Assembly: GCA_030374765.1 (NCBI GenBank) | Contig: JARGXX010000071.1 | Span: forward strand, 1,674,001-1,738,000 | From: Agarophyton chilense | Taxonomy: Eukaryota; Rhodophyta; Florideophyceae; Gracilariales; Gracilariaceae | Direction: 5' to 3' | Length of the DNA stretch: 64,000 nt | Shown here: piece after piece, positions 1-10,196 of the stretch | Position numbering within the stretch: position 1 is the first letter of the stretch | Layout of the letters: the number at the start of each line of letters is the position of its first letter | Position numbers and translations under genes: made by a program | Notes under the pieces: model-generated | What the model was told of the DNA's origin: nothing | Databases searched by the model: none | The model's input: only the letters and a program-made list of their open reading frames with translations

Positions 1-150
1 CTTGTTCTAACCGGTGCTTGGCTTTTCACTACTTCTGCCTCTGCCTTCAACAGATGCCGTCTGCGTACTCTTTTGAACATGACCTCAACTTCTCCGAACA
101 CAACTGCACTGGAATCCATGCTTGCCAAAGATGTTCTAACTTCGAATTAA
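1..150 (+). other. Open frame entering from left edge, possible gene 3' end
   Basis: Frame 1 is open from the first base to a TAA at 148-150 (49 codons, no start needed). The residues are Ser/Thr/Leu rich and I recognise no family. It could be the last exon of a gene lying mostly outside the window, or chance. Confidence 0.2.
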
Positions 151-1932
151 CCTGTAATCCTAAGTTAGGTTTATGCATTGCATGATTTTTCTGTTAAAGA
201 GCTTGTTACCCACCTTTTACCTTTCGTGTTTATTCCCTTTACGCGAGCCCTACCACATCAAGCAGCGATGATGAAACCATCTCTTGAGCAAGATCGAGTT
301 CGATCACTACCAAAAGAAGGCCACAGATATTGAAGTAGTGCTCCTATATCTCAGCGTCGTAGTTGACCTTATATCGACGAAAGGTTTAAAGCAAGCTCTT
401 GTGACGAACTTCTTTCACGAGCTGTCAAGGTTAATGATCCCAGTTTCGTATCTGTGGGAGGGTCTCTTTCTCTATCTCGCTCGCTCGCTCGCACGTTGCT
501 ACTGCTGCATGCGTCGGTTTGAATCTGTCAAGCCAGTCATGAGAGGCCTCAGAGAACCAAGCGCTATGTAGTATTTTTGGATAAAGCACATGTAAGGGAC
601 ACACACGAGTGTACGGCAGAATTGCGGAAAAGCGAACTGCAGAAAAGCTTAATGAGTTGCGAACGAAGAATGTTACGACTTGATTGAAAGGTCCCTGCCA
701 ATAGATATCACTGATCCTTTTTTCGCTTCCAGTGTCCTTGTAGGGCCAAGAAAACGAAAGAGGTGGGAACTCGGCATACAGGTCCAAATCTCAAGCGTAC
801 AGTCCGTCCCCACCCGATGATCCCACCCCGTTTCCATATCGTACTTCCACCTTTCAAAAGTATCCACAACACGTCATCCTCAAGCATAAGGCTATCAGCG
901 CACTGTCTCGATGTAGCCGCGGAAGTTTTTGTCAATTTATTCAAGGAGCTGTCCAAAGTGTTCTTCGTTTTCAGAATGCTTCTAAGATTTCCAAAGTGTA
1001 CCAAGTTGAAAGAATGCAAAACATGTAGAGCGGAAACAGTGGAAAGTTAAATATCCAAATCGTTCTACAAGAAAGGTGAAGCCAAGGGACTTTTACAACG
1101 GGCGAACCGAATTTTTTTAACCTCTACGAGATGTGTTGGAAAGGAAGAGAGAGACGTTGAAAGGAAAGGAAGGAAGATGCATGGAGAAAGTTTCATCGTT
1201 GTTCAGTAGTTGGGAGCCTTCCATATTGCGACGGTACGGTACGGGCCGCAATTCGTACGCATGCGGTTTGGAATTAAGAGTGTGACGAGTCACGTTGAGC
1301 AAAACTAGAGCGGATAGGTCTGCGGGCTCCCCGCCAAGCGCACGAGGTTGTGGTGGTGCGACGTGTCCTTGTGCAGGGTTCAAATATAAGCCACCACGCC
1401 GGTCATGAAGCTGATGCGACTTGGCAGGGAGTGCATGCGAGACTCCTGGGAAGAGACACCTGCGTTCTGGGAGACAATGCTACGTATAAACGATTCGTTT
1501 CATCTTGTTGAATGAAGAACATACGAATCTGTTTCGGGTTGATTTCGCGTGTCCATTTCGTCGCAGGGTGTTCGCGATGGGTAACCTGTTCGCCGCGGGA
1601 AATCCGAGCACACATTGTGATGGGTTTCGATCTTCGGAACCAAGCTTGGTTTGTTGCTGAGCGGCGGCATTCAAGTCTGCATCACGCAAACTCTTTGGCT
1701 TTCGTTTTCAAGTCTCGAACATGAATAACTAATGAGACGGGGTCGTGAGATCGTGCTCGTTTGTTCCGACCAACAAGCAGGAGTAACAATATTTACAGTT
1801 CGAAGCTACCATGATTACGACAACTGCGTGCATCGAAAGAGGTGTGGACGTCGATTCAACGATGGTTGCGCCTTCAAAAGCCTGTCGCTCATGATGCTTT
1901 GGCGAGGCGCTCGCGTTCACCGTTGAAGCATC
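151..1932. other. Intergenic stretch, no supported gene
   Basis: Only short overlapping frames without family signatures are present on either strand. The 95-codon frame near 284-571 begins at a TTG and matches nothing I know. The right end is the 3' flank of the NIPA-type transporter gene. Confidence 0.5.
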
Positions 1933-3450
1933 TTAAACCATCGCCTCCTGAGCTATTTCTACTTGTTCATTGCGCTTGGGACTTGTCGTTTCAGCCCTTG
2001 AAGTTCGTTCTTCAGGCCCCAAATTGTGTTCTGCAGGAGCAGTCGATTCGTCTTCAATCGAAAATTGCTTTGGATCCTCATCCGATTCCTCCGTGCGAAG
2101 ACCTCGATAATGGCGCCCACCTCCCTCGGTTTCCTCATCTTCATTGAATGGTTGGAACTTTGACTGCTGAGGAGACACTAAAGGATTTTCTTCCGAGACA
2201 ATCTCATAAATAACATCGGCGGCATTAAGAGATTTAGCGTTGGCATCATCTCGTGGGCACAGCATGGCCACACCGATGAGAACACAGATAAAGCCGACGG
2301 CGTATGCGCCGTATTCCTTCTTTCCAAATCCGATGAACTCTTCGTAGTAGATGCCGCCGGCAATAGTGCTGAAAAGAATCCAGCAAATTTGCATCATCGG
2401 GATGAGATAAACAGCCTCAAACAGTCGAAGGCCGTGGTTTAATCTCGTGACCCAGTAAGTGGCGGCTGCAATAAAGCCCATGAGTATAAAGTAAGTTTGA
2501 TAAGACAGAAGGGGATTCGAATAAGCTGGATTTGGATGAAGCGCCTGGATTAAAAGCATTGACAGGGATTTGGCAAGCACAACAGCTTGTGTACCAAAAA
2601 GTGCAGATTTGAGAGAAAAGAAGACAGCGAGAACCTGACGCTCGCGAATGTTAGATTTGGCAATGTCAAACCGGCCAATTCCGCGATCACGCATGATCTT
2701 TTGCTTCATGGAAGAGTAGGCGAGAGAAACAAAGCAGGCAAGAAAACCGGCTCCAAGCAGGTAACAAACATACTCGGATCTTCCATACAAGGCTGCCAGC
2801 TCCTCCGGTCGGTAGTTCTTGGTGCCATGGGCGCCGAAAATGACGATGAAAACACAGCCAGTGATGATAAGCGCGACGCCCGCATAAGCGTATTGCTCAA
2901 TCTTCTCATGCAGAATGAAGCGCGAGAAGAAGACTTGAGAGAGAAACTGAACGGATCCCAGGCCGGAAAGAAGAGACTGGGCGGCGAACTTGAAGGCGCC
3001 GAAGGACATTGCGGTGCCGAGGGCGAACATGGAAAAGCCGGAGACCCACATGGGAATTCGGGACAGACGAGGCCGCTCATCTGGGGGGAGAAGAAGCCTG
3101 CGGTTGATGGCAAGCTTCATGACATTTGTGCCCATGTTGTTGAGCTGTGAAGGATAGGTGGGTTAGGCTCGCATGTGAGTTGGGTGGGCGGCTGGCTGGT
3201 TTGGAGGAATCAATAACTTACGACACTGGCATACGATGAGACGGGGACGGGGGAAGGGGGGGAGTACGGGGAGGGGGGATGTAGAAACGAGTGTCAGCAG
3301 TGCGAAGGGGAGCAAAGGTGGAGAGCACGAAGACGCAACCAGACGGAACCAGACCCAAACGAACCTGCCGAGAATAGCGAGCACGATGCCCGGCCACCAG
3401 CTGCCAACCTTCCATCCGAGGCTGGAAAACAAGTTGATATGCTGAAACAT
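1933..3450 (-). CDS. NIPA-like (DUF803) magnesium transporter, three exons including a 4-nt microexon
   Basis: Multi-pass membrane protein of the NIPA family within the drug/metabolite transporter superfamily; relatives move Mg2+ in endosomal or plasma membranes. Proposed exons on the minus strand: 3450..3365, 3225..3222, 3144..1933 (433 aa). Exon 1 supplies the first membrane helix (GIVLAILG). The family signature GS-x-x-x-N-x-GTN-x-x-KL only appears after splicing, as GSVLNNMGTNVMKLA. About nine hydrophobic segments follow, then a hydrophilic acidic tail of about 85 residues with no transport motif. Introns of 139 and 77 nt have donors GTTCGT and GTAAGT, acceptors CCAG and ACAG, and branch-like CTGAC and CTAAC. 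The gene is divergent from the lumenal FKBP gene. The start at 3450 is the Met nearest the first helix; longer N-termini would run into a 16-bp tandem repeat. Family call is firm, exon 1 structure is inferred. Confidence 0.8.
3222..3225 (-). other. Proposed 4-nt microexon (TGTC) of the NIPA-like gene
   Basis: The four bases lie between a CCAG acceptor with a long pyrimidine tract and a consensus GTAAGT donor. On the minus strand there is no AG between the exon 1 donor (3364) and this acceptor, as expected for a scanning-selected site. Skipping the exon shifts the frame; reading through meets a stop at the fifth codon. Including it gives Ser-Val in the conserved GS..NxGTN motif. Confidence 0.6.
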
Positions 3451-3610
3451 GGCGCGACGGGGGCGGACGGCGCGCCAGACGAGCCGCGCGCGCGCACAAA
3501 CTCCGCCGACGGCAAGACGCGGCGGCAGCAGACGCGGAAGCAGACGCGGCGGCAGACGCAACAGCACAAGCGGCACAGCAGCGGCAACACAAAAGGCAGG
3601 AAGCTGTTCG

Positions 3611-3670
3611 TGTGCAAGAGCGCTCGTGTGCAAGAGCGCTCGTGTGCAAGAGCGCTCGTGTGCAAGAGCG
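3611..3670. repeat. 16-bp tandem repeat, 3.75 copies
   Basis: The unit TGTGCAAGAGCGCTCG repeats from 3611 without visible mismatch. Each full copy holds the 8-bp palindrome GAGCGCTC. It lies between the divergent NIPA-like and FKBP starts, so it may be promoter sequence or a young minisatellite. The unit length is not a multiple of three, arguing against a coding role. Confidence 0.85.
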
Positions 3671-3767
3671 CGCACACGTTGACGGAGGGCGCAGTGTGCC
3701 AGCAGAGAGCGAGACTGACGACAATTCGCCCCACCGTCAGCGCGCACCATTTGCCACAATTTCGCAC

Positions 3768-3784
3768 TTTGGCGCTGCAGCGCC
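3768..3784. promoter_or_regulatory. E2F-like palindrome in divergent promoter
   Basis: TTTGGCGC runs into the 14-bp perfect palindrome GGCGCTGCAGCGCC (3771-3784). The TTTSSCGC core is the classical E2F half site, present here facing both genes. It is about 150 bp upstream of the FKBP start. Binding is inference. Confidence 0.35.
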
Positions 3785-3930
3785 ATTCATGCACGTGGCC
3801 GCCCGGCTGCTCGCGTGACCTTTCGCCAGCCTTGTCTTCTCAACAATGGCGCGAGACCGCAAGTCTTAACTTCACCATAGACCACCCCCACCCCACCCCG
3901 CCCGTCCCGACTGTCGCGCCCCGGTGACCG

Positions 3931-4620
3931 ATGACGCCCGACGCTCCCCCGTCGCGGCCGCCAGTCCGCACGTCATTCGTCCTCGTCGCGCCGACTGCGT
4001 CCCCGTCCTGTCGCCGAGCAGCGCTGCACACTGGCGCCGGTGAGCGCGTCGCCACTGTGTGCGTTGCGTCGCACGCGCCGCTGCGTCGTCGTCAGATGCT
4101 CGTTGCGCTTGCGCTGTCGCCGGCTGCACTGCTTCTGTGTGCGCAGCGCGCGGCCGCGGAGCCGCTGCCGGATGCTCAGCGGCGCGACGTCCAGTTTCAC
4201 GCGCTGCCCTGTCCCGACGCGCCGTGCCGCCCGGTTGAGTACCACGACTATCGCGTTGGCACGGGCGCTGTTGTGCGTCCGGGAAGCGTCGTCGTGCTCA
4301 AGTGGACTGGCCGTCTTGCTGATCGCTACGGCTGGCCCATTCAGAACGAGAACGCCGATGAGATCACAGTTACCGTCGGTACCGACGCCCTTATCTCCGG
4401 CTTTGAGATGGCCTTGATGGGAATGCGCCAGGGCGGCAAGCGACGCATGCTCATTCCCGCCCAGTTTGGATACCTGGACCAGCGAAGCGGTCCGCTCCCG
4501 GCTTCGTACGGCGATAGGCGCCGCTTGTTCGCCACTGTCTTGAATCAGAGGAGGTTCAAACGCGCTGGAGATCTCGTCATCGATGTCCAGCTTCTCAAGG
4601 TTCGTAACGCCCAACAGTGA
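3931..4620 (+). CDS. FKBP-type peptidyl-prolyl isomerase, thylakoid lumen
   Basis: Predicted cis-trans prolyl isomerase of 229 aa, single exon. Residues 1-50 are rich in Ala, Ser, Pro and Arg, as in a plastid transit peptide. Residues 52-54 (RRR) precede a hydrophobic stretch (56-70) ending in AAA before Glu77, a twin-arginine thylakoid signal with an AxA cleavage site. The FKBP fold covers about 100-225: the strand with LKWTGRL, the loop LISGFEMALMGM, then GGKRRMLIPAQFGY, and the closing strand LVIDVQLL. Part of the loop between the last two strands is short, and several drug-binding aromatics of FKBP12 are absent, as is usual for lumenal FKBPs, so isomerase activity may be weak. Start: first ATG with a full bipartite leader. 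Divergent from the NIPA-like gene. Confidence 0.85.
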   Translation: MTPDAPPSRPPVRTSFVLVAPTASPSCRRAALHTGAGERVATVCVASHAPLRRRQMLVALALSPAALLLCAQRAAAEPLPDAQRRDVQFHALPCPDAPCRPVEYHDYRVGTGAVVRPGSVVVLKWTGRLADRYGWPIQNENADEITVTVGTDALISGFEMALMGMRQGGKRRMLIPAQFGYLDQRSGPLPASYGDRRRLFATVLNQRRFKRAGDLVIDVQLLKVRNAQQ

Positions 4621-5512
4621 AAAGTCATCCCGCACCATTACCTTTCGCACCGTTCAGTTTTGACTCCGAAAGAAGCATTTGCAACAGTATCTTCTTTCAT
4701 TCGCACGCCCGCTTTCTGCAAGTCCCAATGCTGCATACTTTGCAATGTCATCAAGCCCCGTGGCAGCGTTTTGGTGGTGCTTCTCTCTCGCTCATCTCTT
4801 GGCTAGATGCCTTTAGACATGCAAGCCTTCACGCGATACGCAATTGTTGCAATTGCCTCGCATGATATGTACGGGTCAAGAGCACTCATTTGCTCGTCTG
4901 CAATCAAGACACAACGCTCGGGATCACATTAATCATTGAGCGACACTGCACAATTGTGCACCGCCTTATTGCACAATCGCACGCTGATTTCTTGTCAAGA
5001 TCTTTTCATCAAACTTGCGGTTCTGACAAGTCACGTTTGATTCAAATTGCATCGCCTCTAAATGTGGTGAACGTCTGCACCCATCCTTTTGCCAACAAGA
5101 TCCAAAGCTTATGTATGGTCCTAAATAATGTATACCCTCTTTGTCTACTGTCATCTCGCGATTACACAACGAAAACGCAGCCAGGATCACGAACAAAGAG
5201 GGGCAGCTGAATGTTTATCAGTCATGTGCACATGCGCAAACACACTACGCCATAGGCTCACACACATATAGGTTCTTTGATGATTGACTGAAGACAAAGT
5301 TTACCGAAAAGTTACTGGCAAGGCCTTCTGACCATAACTTAACAATGTTAGCAAATGGTTTGTTATCTTGAGGGATCGTCCAGGCCTGTCATCGAAATAT
5401 GAAATTATAATGAAGCCACTCGACAACATTGGTCAGCGGTAACCTGCAAAAGGAGCGGGAAAAAATCGGAGGGAATAGAACGAAATTCGCCAGTTGCTCT
5501 AGTCTTTGACAT
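4621..5512. other. Intergenic, convergent 3' flanks
   Basis: Space between the 3' ends of the FKBP gene and the next minus-strand gene. AT-rich, stop-dense in all frames, no repeat or RNA gene seen. Confidence 0.5.
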
Positions 5513-7294
5513 TCATTGAGGAACTGCAGCATTTTGCCCCAAATCTCCGTCTTTGGGTTCTTCCCCAGCCGCCTTGACAATTTCTCGAAGTTCATCAACG
5601 AATCGCGTTGCATCTGCGCCCATTGTCTTCTCCAAGACGCCAGCTCGACTTATGAGCTCATCAATATCGACACCAAGTTCTTCACACATCTTACCAAAGC
5701 CCTCAACATCTTTCAGAGAACCTTCTTGTTGTAGTAACATTTGTAATGCATACATGATGCGCATCACAGCAACTTCTGATGTTATAGAATCAGCAGATCC
5801 CTCGTCCATAAGCTTTCCGAACGATTCGTACAGATCTTTCACGGAGTCCATGTTCGCATCTTTCCCCTCACCATCCATCATGGCGGCACTGACGGCTACT
5901 TGAAACATGACTTTTGACACATCAGCTAACAATGCTTCACTTCGACGCTGGTCGATCTTCAGTAGGTTCTGTAATTTCTGCAGCCTCGCAATCTCTACAC
6001 CCAGTTTTTCTTGATCTGTAAAGCAATGCACGGCATAACGCCGGTACAAGTCTTCCTTTTCGGCCTCATTTCCACGATTAATGCCATTGTAATTCAACTT
6101 CAAAGACTTATCAATATCTTCCGCATCGTCTATGACTTTCACTGCTGTACGTAGATTGCCTAAACTCTCTGATTCGTCAAAGCTGAGGCTCGACACTGCC
6201 CGATCTAGTTTTGCTGAGATTGTGCGGGAAAGATACGCCTCTGCAACAGCTCTGAACGCCCCCTCTGACAGACCGCTTGCCTGGCGTGCTTCCAAGACCT
6301 TCGCCAGGGCAGACTTTCTTGCGTTTGTGTCACTTGAAAAGTCGCCCGTTATGAAAATATCAATCGCCCGTTCTAGTGCCGACGTAGGAACTGCGTCCTG
6401 GATTCCTTCGTAAACTTGATTCACAACCTTTGGAGCTTCTTCGGCACCTTTCGACTGGAATATATCAAGCTTCACTTTTGACGACATATCATGACCTTCG
6501 CTCACGCGACCTTCCCGCTTTCGGAATTTGAAGCGGTTTTGTTTCTGAGGCGGCGAGCTCGACTTCCTAGCACTTTCGCTGTCAGAGTTGCCCTGTGACA
6601 GAGTGTCAGTGCCAAAGGCTTCGTACGAAGAAGAACGAAGCTGTTCTTGAAAGTCACGCAGACGTTGTTGCTGAGCCCTTTTGTACACTGCATTCAGAGC
6701 CCATACTGAGGCAACGGTAACCAAAACGACTGGAGCAACTTTCTTTGCGCCCTTCAAAGATTTCACAAGTATGCTTTGGTGAGAAGGATCTCTTCGAAGG
6801 GCTTCTTCTTGAGACGGTAGTGTGAAGTTAGGTACTTGATCTGTTATCGTGATCACTGACTGCTTAGCGATAGCTTGGCGAGGCATGAGCACAGTCAATC
6901 CTGCGGTGGTAGCAATGAAAACATTCTTGAGAACGGTTTCTATTGTGGAAGTGTGTGAAATTGGAGAATGAGGGTTGGACTCAAATCTGGTGTTTTCAGC
7001 TAAACAAACAAGATTCAAGGGCCGCTTTATCTTGCGGTGGAGAACGTACGGGGTGAGGCGGCTATGGAGCCGAACGCTGGGTGTTTGACCGTGAAACAAT
7101 GAGCGACATGATGGAGTCAGCACGAATGGCGTGATGAAGGCAACGTGAGATGAACGAACTCTCTTCGAATACCTGGCTTCTGAAAGCATTGGGGTTGTAT
7201 TGCAGAAAACTGAGGTAATATCGGCTTTATAAGCACGTTGTAGACTTGATTTCTGTGACGCGGTTGGTGTGAGGTTTGGTTTTGCCAATCCCAA
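5513..7294 (-). CDS. Unrecognised, probably plastid-targeted protein with one or two membrane segments
   Basis: A 593-codon uninterrupted frame; I do not recognise the family. Residues 1-100 are Ser/Thr/Arg/His rich and poor in acids, consistent with a transit peptide; Met36 is an alternative start. Residues about 119-144 form a hydrophobic segment ending in AIAK, resembling a thylakoid transfer signal. A clear membrane helix spans about 186-204 (VAPVVLVTVASVWALNAVYK) and is followed by basic residues. Residues 215-270 are polar and probably disordered. The C-terminal 300 residues are predicted helical (many Leu, Glu, Lys heptads) with regular acidic surface, possibly an alpha-solenoid or coiled-coil domain. 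Convergent with the FKBP gene, divergent from the mitoferrin-like gene. No catalytic motif is visible. Confidence 0.75.
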   Translation of the reverse strand: MGLAKPNLTPTASQKSSLQRAYKADITSVFCNTTPMLSEARYSKRVRSSHVAFITPFVLTPSCRSLFHGQTPSVRLHSRLTPYVLHRKIKRPLNLVCLAENTRFESNPHSPISHTSTIETVLKNVFIATTAGLTVLMPRQAIAKQSVITITDQVPNFTLPSQEEALRRDPSHQSILVKSLKGAKKVAPVVLVTVASVWALNAVYKRAQQQRLRDFQEQLRSSSYEAFGTDTLSQGNSDSESARKSSSPPQKQNRFKFRKREGRVSEGHDMSSKVKLDIFQSKGAEEAPKVVNQVYEGIQDAVPTSALERAIDIFITGDFSSDTNARKSALAKVLEARQASGLSEGAFRAVAEAYLSRTISAKLDRAVSSLSFDESESLGNLRTAVKVIDDAEDIDKSLKLNYNGINRGNEAEKEDLYRRYAVHCFTDQEKLGVEIARLQKLQNLLKIDQRRSEALLADVSKVMFQVAVSAAMMDGEGKDANMDSVKDLYESFGKLMDEGSADSITSEVAVMRIMYALQMLLQQEGSLKDVEGFGKMCEELGVDIDELISRAGVLEKTMGADATRFVDELREIVKAAGEEPKDGDLGQNAAVPQ

Positions 7295-8024
7295 ACCAAA
7301 TCGCTGCTGTCACTTCTTCAAAATTTCACTGACAGCCGAAACCCTTGCGAGGGTTGATGGAATCCTGATTCAGAACGAGCGTCGATACCGTGATTGAATG
7401 CCTGTCTTTCACCTCAGCTCAATCGACACAACGCGAACTGAAAAATTATTCGGGGCAGGTGCCCAATTCTTGTTCTTGTTTGCCGGCAAGTGCAATGAAT
7501 TTGATTCAGTTGCTCTGGATAGGCTGAGCAAGGTCTTGAAATTATCTTAAGACGGGCTTCGAGGGCACTTGCAAAACAGCGCTGCAGACAATAGTTTAGA
7601 CCTCACAGCAGATGACGGAAGTTGCATGGTGCGATCAGCACAAGGATCTCTCTATTTTCGTAAATTGCCCGAAATTCATTTTCAGTGGTCGTATGGACAG
7701 CAATGCGGACCACGCTCAAGTCAAAACTTGAACATGCTACGAAGGGTAGCTAGCTACGAAGGTAAAGGGCTAGCTCTAGTAGCTAGCTAGCTCTCTCGAG
7801 CTAGTCTTGTACCCTCGTATCTGGGCCTGGCATTCATCGTGTCGCCCGCCACGTATGCACAAGCTCATTGTTCCTTTGATTACATTTTCGACACAAGAAG
7901 AGTTCCCGATATAACAGTTTCTACTGCAACGGGGATGATGAGCGGCTGAACTGCACTACAAATACTAGCAGGTTGCTGTTGAGGCAAACAGCGGCTCTGA
8001 TTTGAACCTAATTGAATTATTGCG
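7295..8024. other. Divergent intergenic region
   Basis: Promoter space shared by the unrecognised plastid-type gene (-) and the carrier gene (+). No coding signature. It holds a short self-complementary AGCT-rich block listed separately. Confidence 0.5.
7738..7819. repeat. AGCT-rich foldback block
   Basis: TACGAAGGGTA at the left and TACCCTCGTA at the right are inverted with one mismatch. Between them runs a string of overlapping GCTAGC and AGCT palindromes. A related word, ACGAGGGGTAGCTAGCT, occurs near 23649, so this may be a small dispersed repeat. Confidence 0.5.
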
Positions 8025-9095
8025 GTGCATCCACGAGTGATTGAAGTAGATATCACCTACCTATTACCTCTCCATTACTCTCCAACTAAGGCTTTCGAGA
8101 ATATATTGCGTGTCTTCACTCGAGATACTATGCGGGGGAGCCATTTCAAAGTTTGCACAGTATCAGCGCAACCACTTCGGCGTGGTTGGCGCCTCGCGGC
8201 TGCGGGGGGGATGGCCGGCATGCTCACAAACACATTGCTGCATCCATTGGATACGGTTAAGACAGTTCGACAAGCCGATCCGAAGCATTTTCGCGGAATG
8301 ACACCAACGCTCATGGCCATTATTCGCACCAGAGGCCCTTTTGCGCTTTACGCAGGTATTGTACCGGCGCTAATTGGAAGCGCCCTATCTTCTGCACTCT
8401 ACTTTGGCGCATATGAGTTTGCAAGGAGTAGCTTCGCTCAAGTATCACCTCGCTCGTTTCAAAGGCCAAAGACAAGAGTTCCGCTAACTGCTATATCAGC
8501 TGCATGCGGGAACGTGGCGTCGTCGGTCTTGTTTGTGCCAAAGGAAGTAGTGAAGCAGCGTATGCAATCCGGGGTAGAAGCCGGAAACTTCTTTGGTGCT
8601 GCACTGAGCATTCTACGAAAGTCAGGATGTACAGGTTTGTACCGCGGCTACAAAGCGACATTACTTCGTAATGTACCTTCCACAATGCTGCGTTTTGCAA
8701 TTTATGAGGAAGCGAAGCTCGCAATACGAAGAGTGAAGGGCGATAAGTCAGAAATACCGCTGACGTTTTCCGAGTATATTGTAGCTGGATCTGTTGCTGG
8801 TGTTGTCTCCAGCGCGTGCACCACACCAATGGATGTCTTGAAAACAAGATTTGCGACCGGTGCAATCAAGCCTGGTACGGCGATTGTTCCTGCAATTCAG
8901 GAGGTGGTGCGCCGTGACGGGGTGCGTGGGTTATTTGTAGGAATTCGCGCACGACTGGTGTGGGCTGCGCTGTTTGCAGCTATTGGTCTAAGCTCATATG
9001 AAGTTTGCAAAAGCTGGATTCTTGCAGAGCGAAGAGCTCCAGTAGCAAAGGCGAGCACTTCCAATAATAGAAGGTACCAACACGTCAGGAGGTGA
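8025..9095 (+). CDS. Mitochondrial-carrier-family protein, mitoferrin-like (chloroplast type)
   Basis: Three-fold repeated carrier, 356 aa, single exon. Carrier signatures: P74-LDTVK79, P172-KEVVK177 (the acidic residue moved, as in several relatives) and P268-MDVLK273. Six membrane helices can be placed from residue 55 to 330. The stretches GSALSSALYFGAYEF, VPKEVVKQRMQSG and YKATLLRNVPSTML recall the plant plastid mitoferrin-like carriers and, more distantly, the S-adenosylmethionine carriers. The likely cargo is iron at the plastid envelope, but substrate cannot be proved from motifs. Met36 is an alternative start and would leave a short leader. Divergent from the unrecognised gene to its left. 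Confidence 0.8.
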   Translation: MHPRVIEVDITYLLPLHYSPTKAFENILRVFTRDTMRGSHFKVCTVSAQPLRRGWRLAAAGGMAGMLTNTLLHPLDTVKTVRQADPKHFRGMTPTLMAIIRTRGPFALYAGIVPALIGSALSSALYFGAYEFARSSFAQVSPRSFQRPKTRVPLTAISAACGNVASSVLFVPKEVVKQRMQSGVEAGNFFGAALSILRKSGCTGLYRGYKATLLRNVPSTMLRFAIYEEAKLAIRRVKGDKSEIPLTFSEYIVAGSVAGVVSSACTTPMDVLKTRFATGAIKPGTAIVPAIQEVVRRDGVRGLFVGIRARLVWAALFAAIGLSSYEVCKSWILAERRAPVAKASTSNNRRYQHVRR

Positions 9096-9461
9096 TGAGA
9101 GGGGAGTCGCAGGTAGTTTGTATTTCAGGTTTTGTTGAGTGATGCAAAGCAATTTTTTCGTCATCGATACACGGAATTATGCTCTATGGAGCCATGCATG
9201 CTCTGTGGAGCGAAAAGGGAAAACGAACGTGTTGTTCTGTTTTGTGGAAAGTTGGAATATGGCATTGCAACCAGGAAACTGCATCCATTCGTGGGTGAAA
9301 TGGATTCATCGTGCATGTCGGGTAGAACGAATTGCGCTTTATGCCAAGGTAGTTGTTCTCTCTCCATGAGGGAGTGTTGTAAGCCTTCGGATTGGCATGG
9401 GTTACTGCAAGGATCACCAAAGGGATCAGGAGCGGGAAAAATAACGTATTGGACTCGAAAA
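9096..9461. other. Intergenic, convergent 3' flanks
   Basis: Between the ends of the carrier and riboflavin kinase genes. The frames here lack family signatures; no RNA gene or repeat seen. Confidence 0.45.
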
Positions 9462-10196
9462 TCAGTCGAGCAGCACGGGATGCGTTCGATACGGTTGAGC
9501 TTGGGGAAGATCTAACGCTTTGCTCGCAACGTTTATATCATTTTGAATGTGGTCCGTAAGTTGTTGAAAAGAATCGAACTTGAATTCCGGTCTCATGAAA
9601 GCAATGATACAGAGGCGCATCTCCTCGCCATAGAAATCGGTTTTAAATATATCAGACATGAGATGGGCCTCCAACACGCGTTGTTCGACATCACCAAAAG
9701 TTATATTACGACCAATGCTAGCCACCATTTTCACGACTGAGTCCCCGAAGTCGGGCACTCTGCCGAATCCCAGGTAGACACCATCTCGATCGGCGCCGAC
9801 GACGTTGTCTAATAGAGAGGCTGGCAGATTTGCTGTGGGGGTTCCGAGCGAGCGACTGCCTCTGCCGAATCCATGCTGTACGAGACCGCTGACTGCAATG
9901 GGTTTGGCGAGCCATTCAATGGCTTCAACGGACGAGAAGTCGGGCTGGTGGCAACACATGGCAGTGGTGTGGATGGTTTGAGGGAAGTAGCGTTGCTGGG
10001 GGCGGCGTATGGAGAAGGAAGTTTGGAGAGGAAGTTGGAAGGCGGCGAATTGGCAGTGCACGCGTGTGATCATTGCTCTTGGGTGGACAGTGTACCAACG
10101 GTAGAGTATGGAGACGCAGCAAGAAGCGTGGACATGTTGAATGAAACGAGATGACGACAGTGCTTGCTGCGATTGAGGGCAGACAGAGAAACACAC
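9462..10196 (-). CDS. Riboflavin kinase (flavokinase)
   Basis: Transfers phosphate from ATP to riboflavin to make FMN. The 244-codon single exon contains the flavokinase fold from about residue 97: SGLVQHGFGRGSRSLGTPTA (the LGxPTAN nucleotide/Mg loop), GVYLGFG, then SIGRN, then E176 in the LEAHLM block (catalytic Glu in the family pattern E-x-HL), DFYGEEM and FMRPEFKFDS. The bacterial-type FAD synthetase domain is missing, as in most eukaryotic kinases. Residues 1-79 are Cys/His/Arg rich and could be an organellar leader; Met80 would give a compact enzyme without one. The gene diverges from ATP sulfurylase. Confidence 0.88.
   Translation of the reverse strand: MCFSVCPQSQQALSSSRFIQHVHASCCVSILYRWYTVHPRAMITRVHCQFAAFQLPLQTSFSIRRPQQRYFPQTIHTTAMCCHQPDFSSVEAIEWLAKPIAVSGLVQHGFGRGSRSLGTPTANLPASLLDNVVGADRDGVYLGFGRVPDFGDSVVKMVASIGRNITFGDVEQRVLEAHLMSDIFKTDFYGEEMRLCIIAFMRPEFKFDSFQQLTDHIQNDINVASKALDLPQAQPYRTHPVLLD

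Noticed and set aside
284-571. 95-codon plus-strand frame
   Set aside because: Starts at TTG, no family pattern, and overlaps a minus-strand frame of similar quality; likely chance.
3163-3786. Long minus-strand frames of about 160-207 codons over the 16-bp repeat
   Set aside because: Upstream parts are read-through of the repeat and GC-rich promoter; only the segment from 3450 to 3365 resembles the NIPA first helix.
3973-4650. 225-codon minus-strand frame opposite FKBP
   Set aside because: A codon-mirror shadow of a GC-rich gene with clear FKBP motifs on the plus strand.
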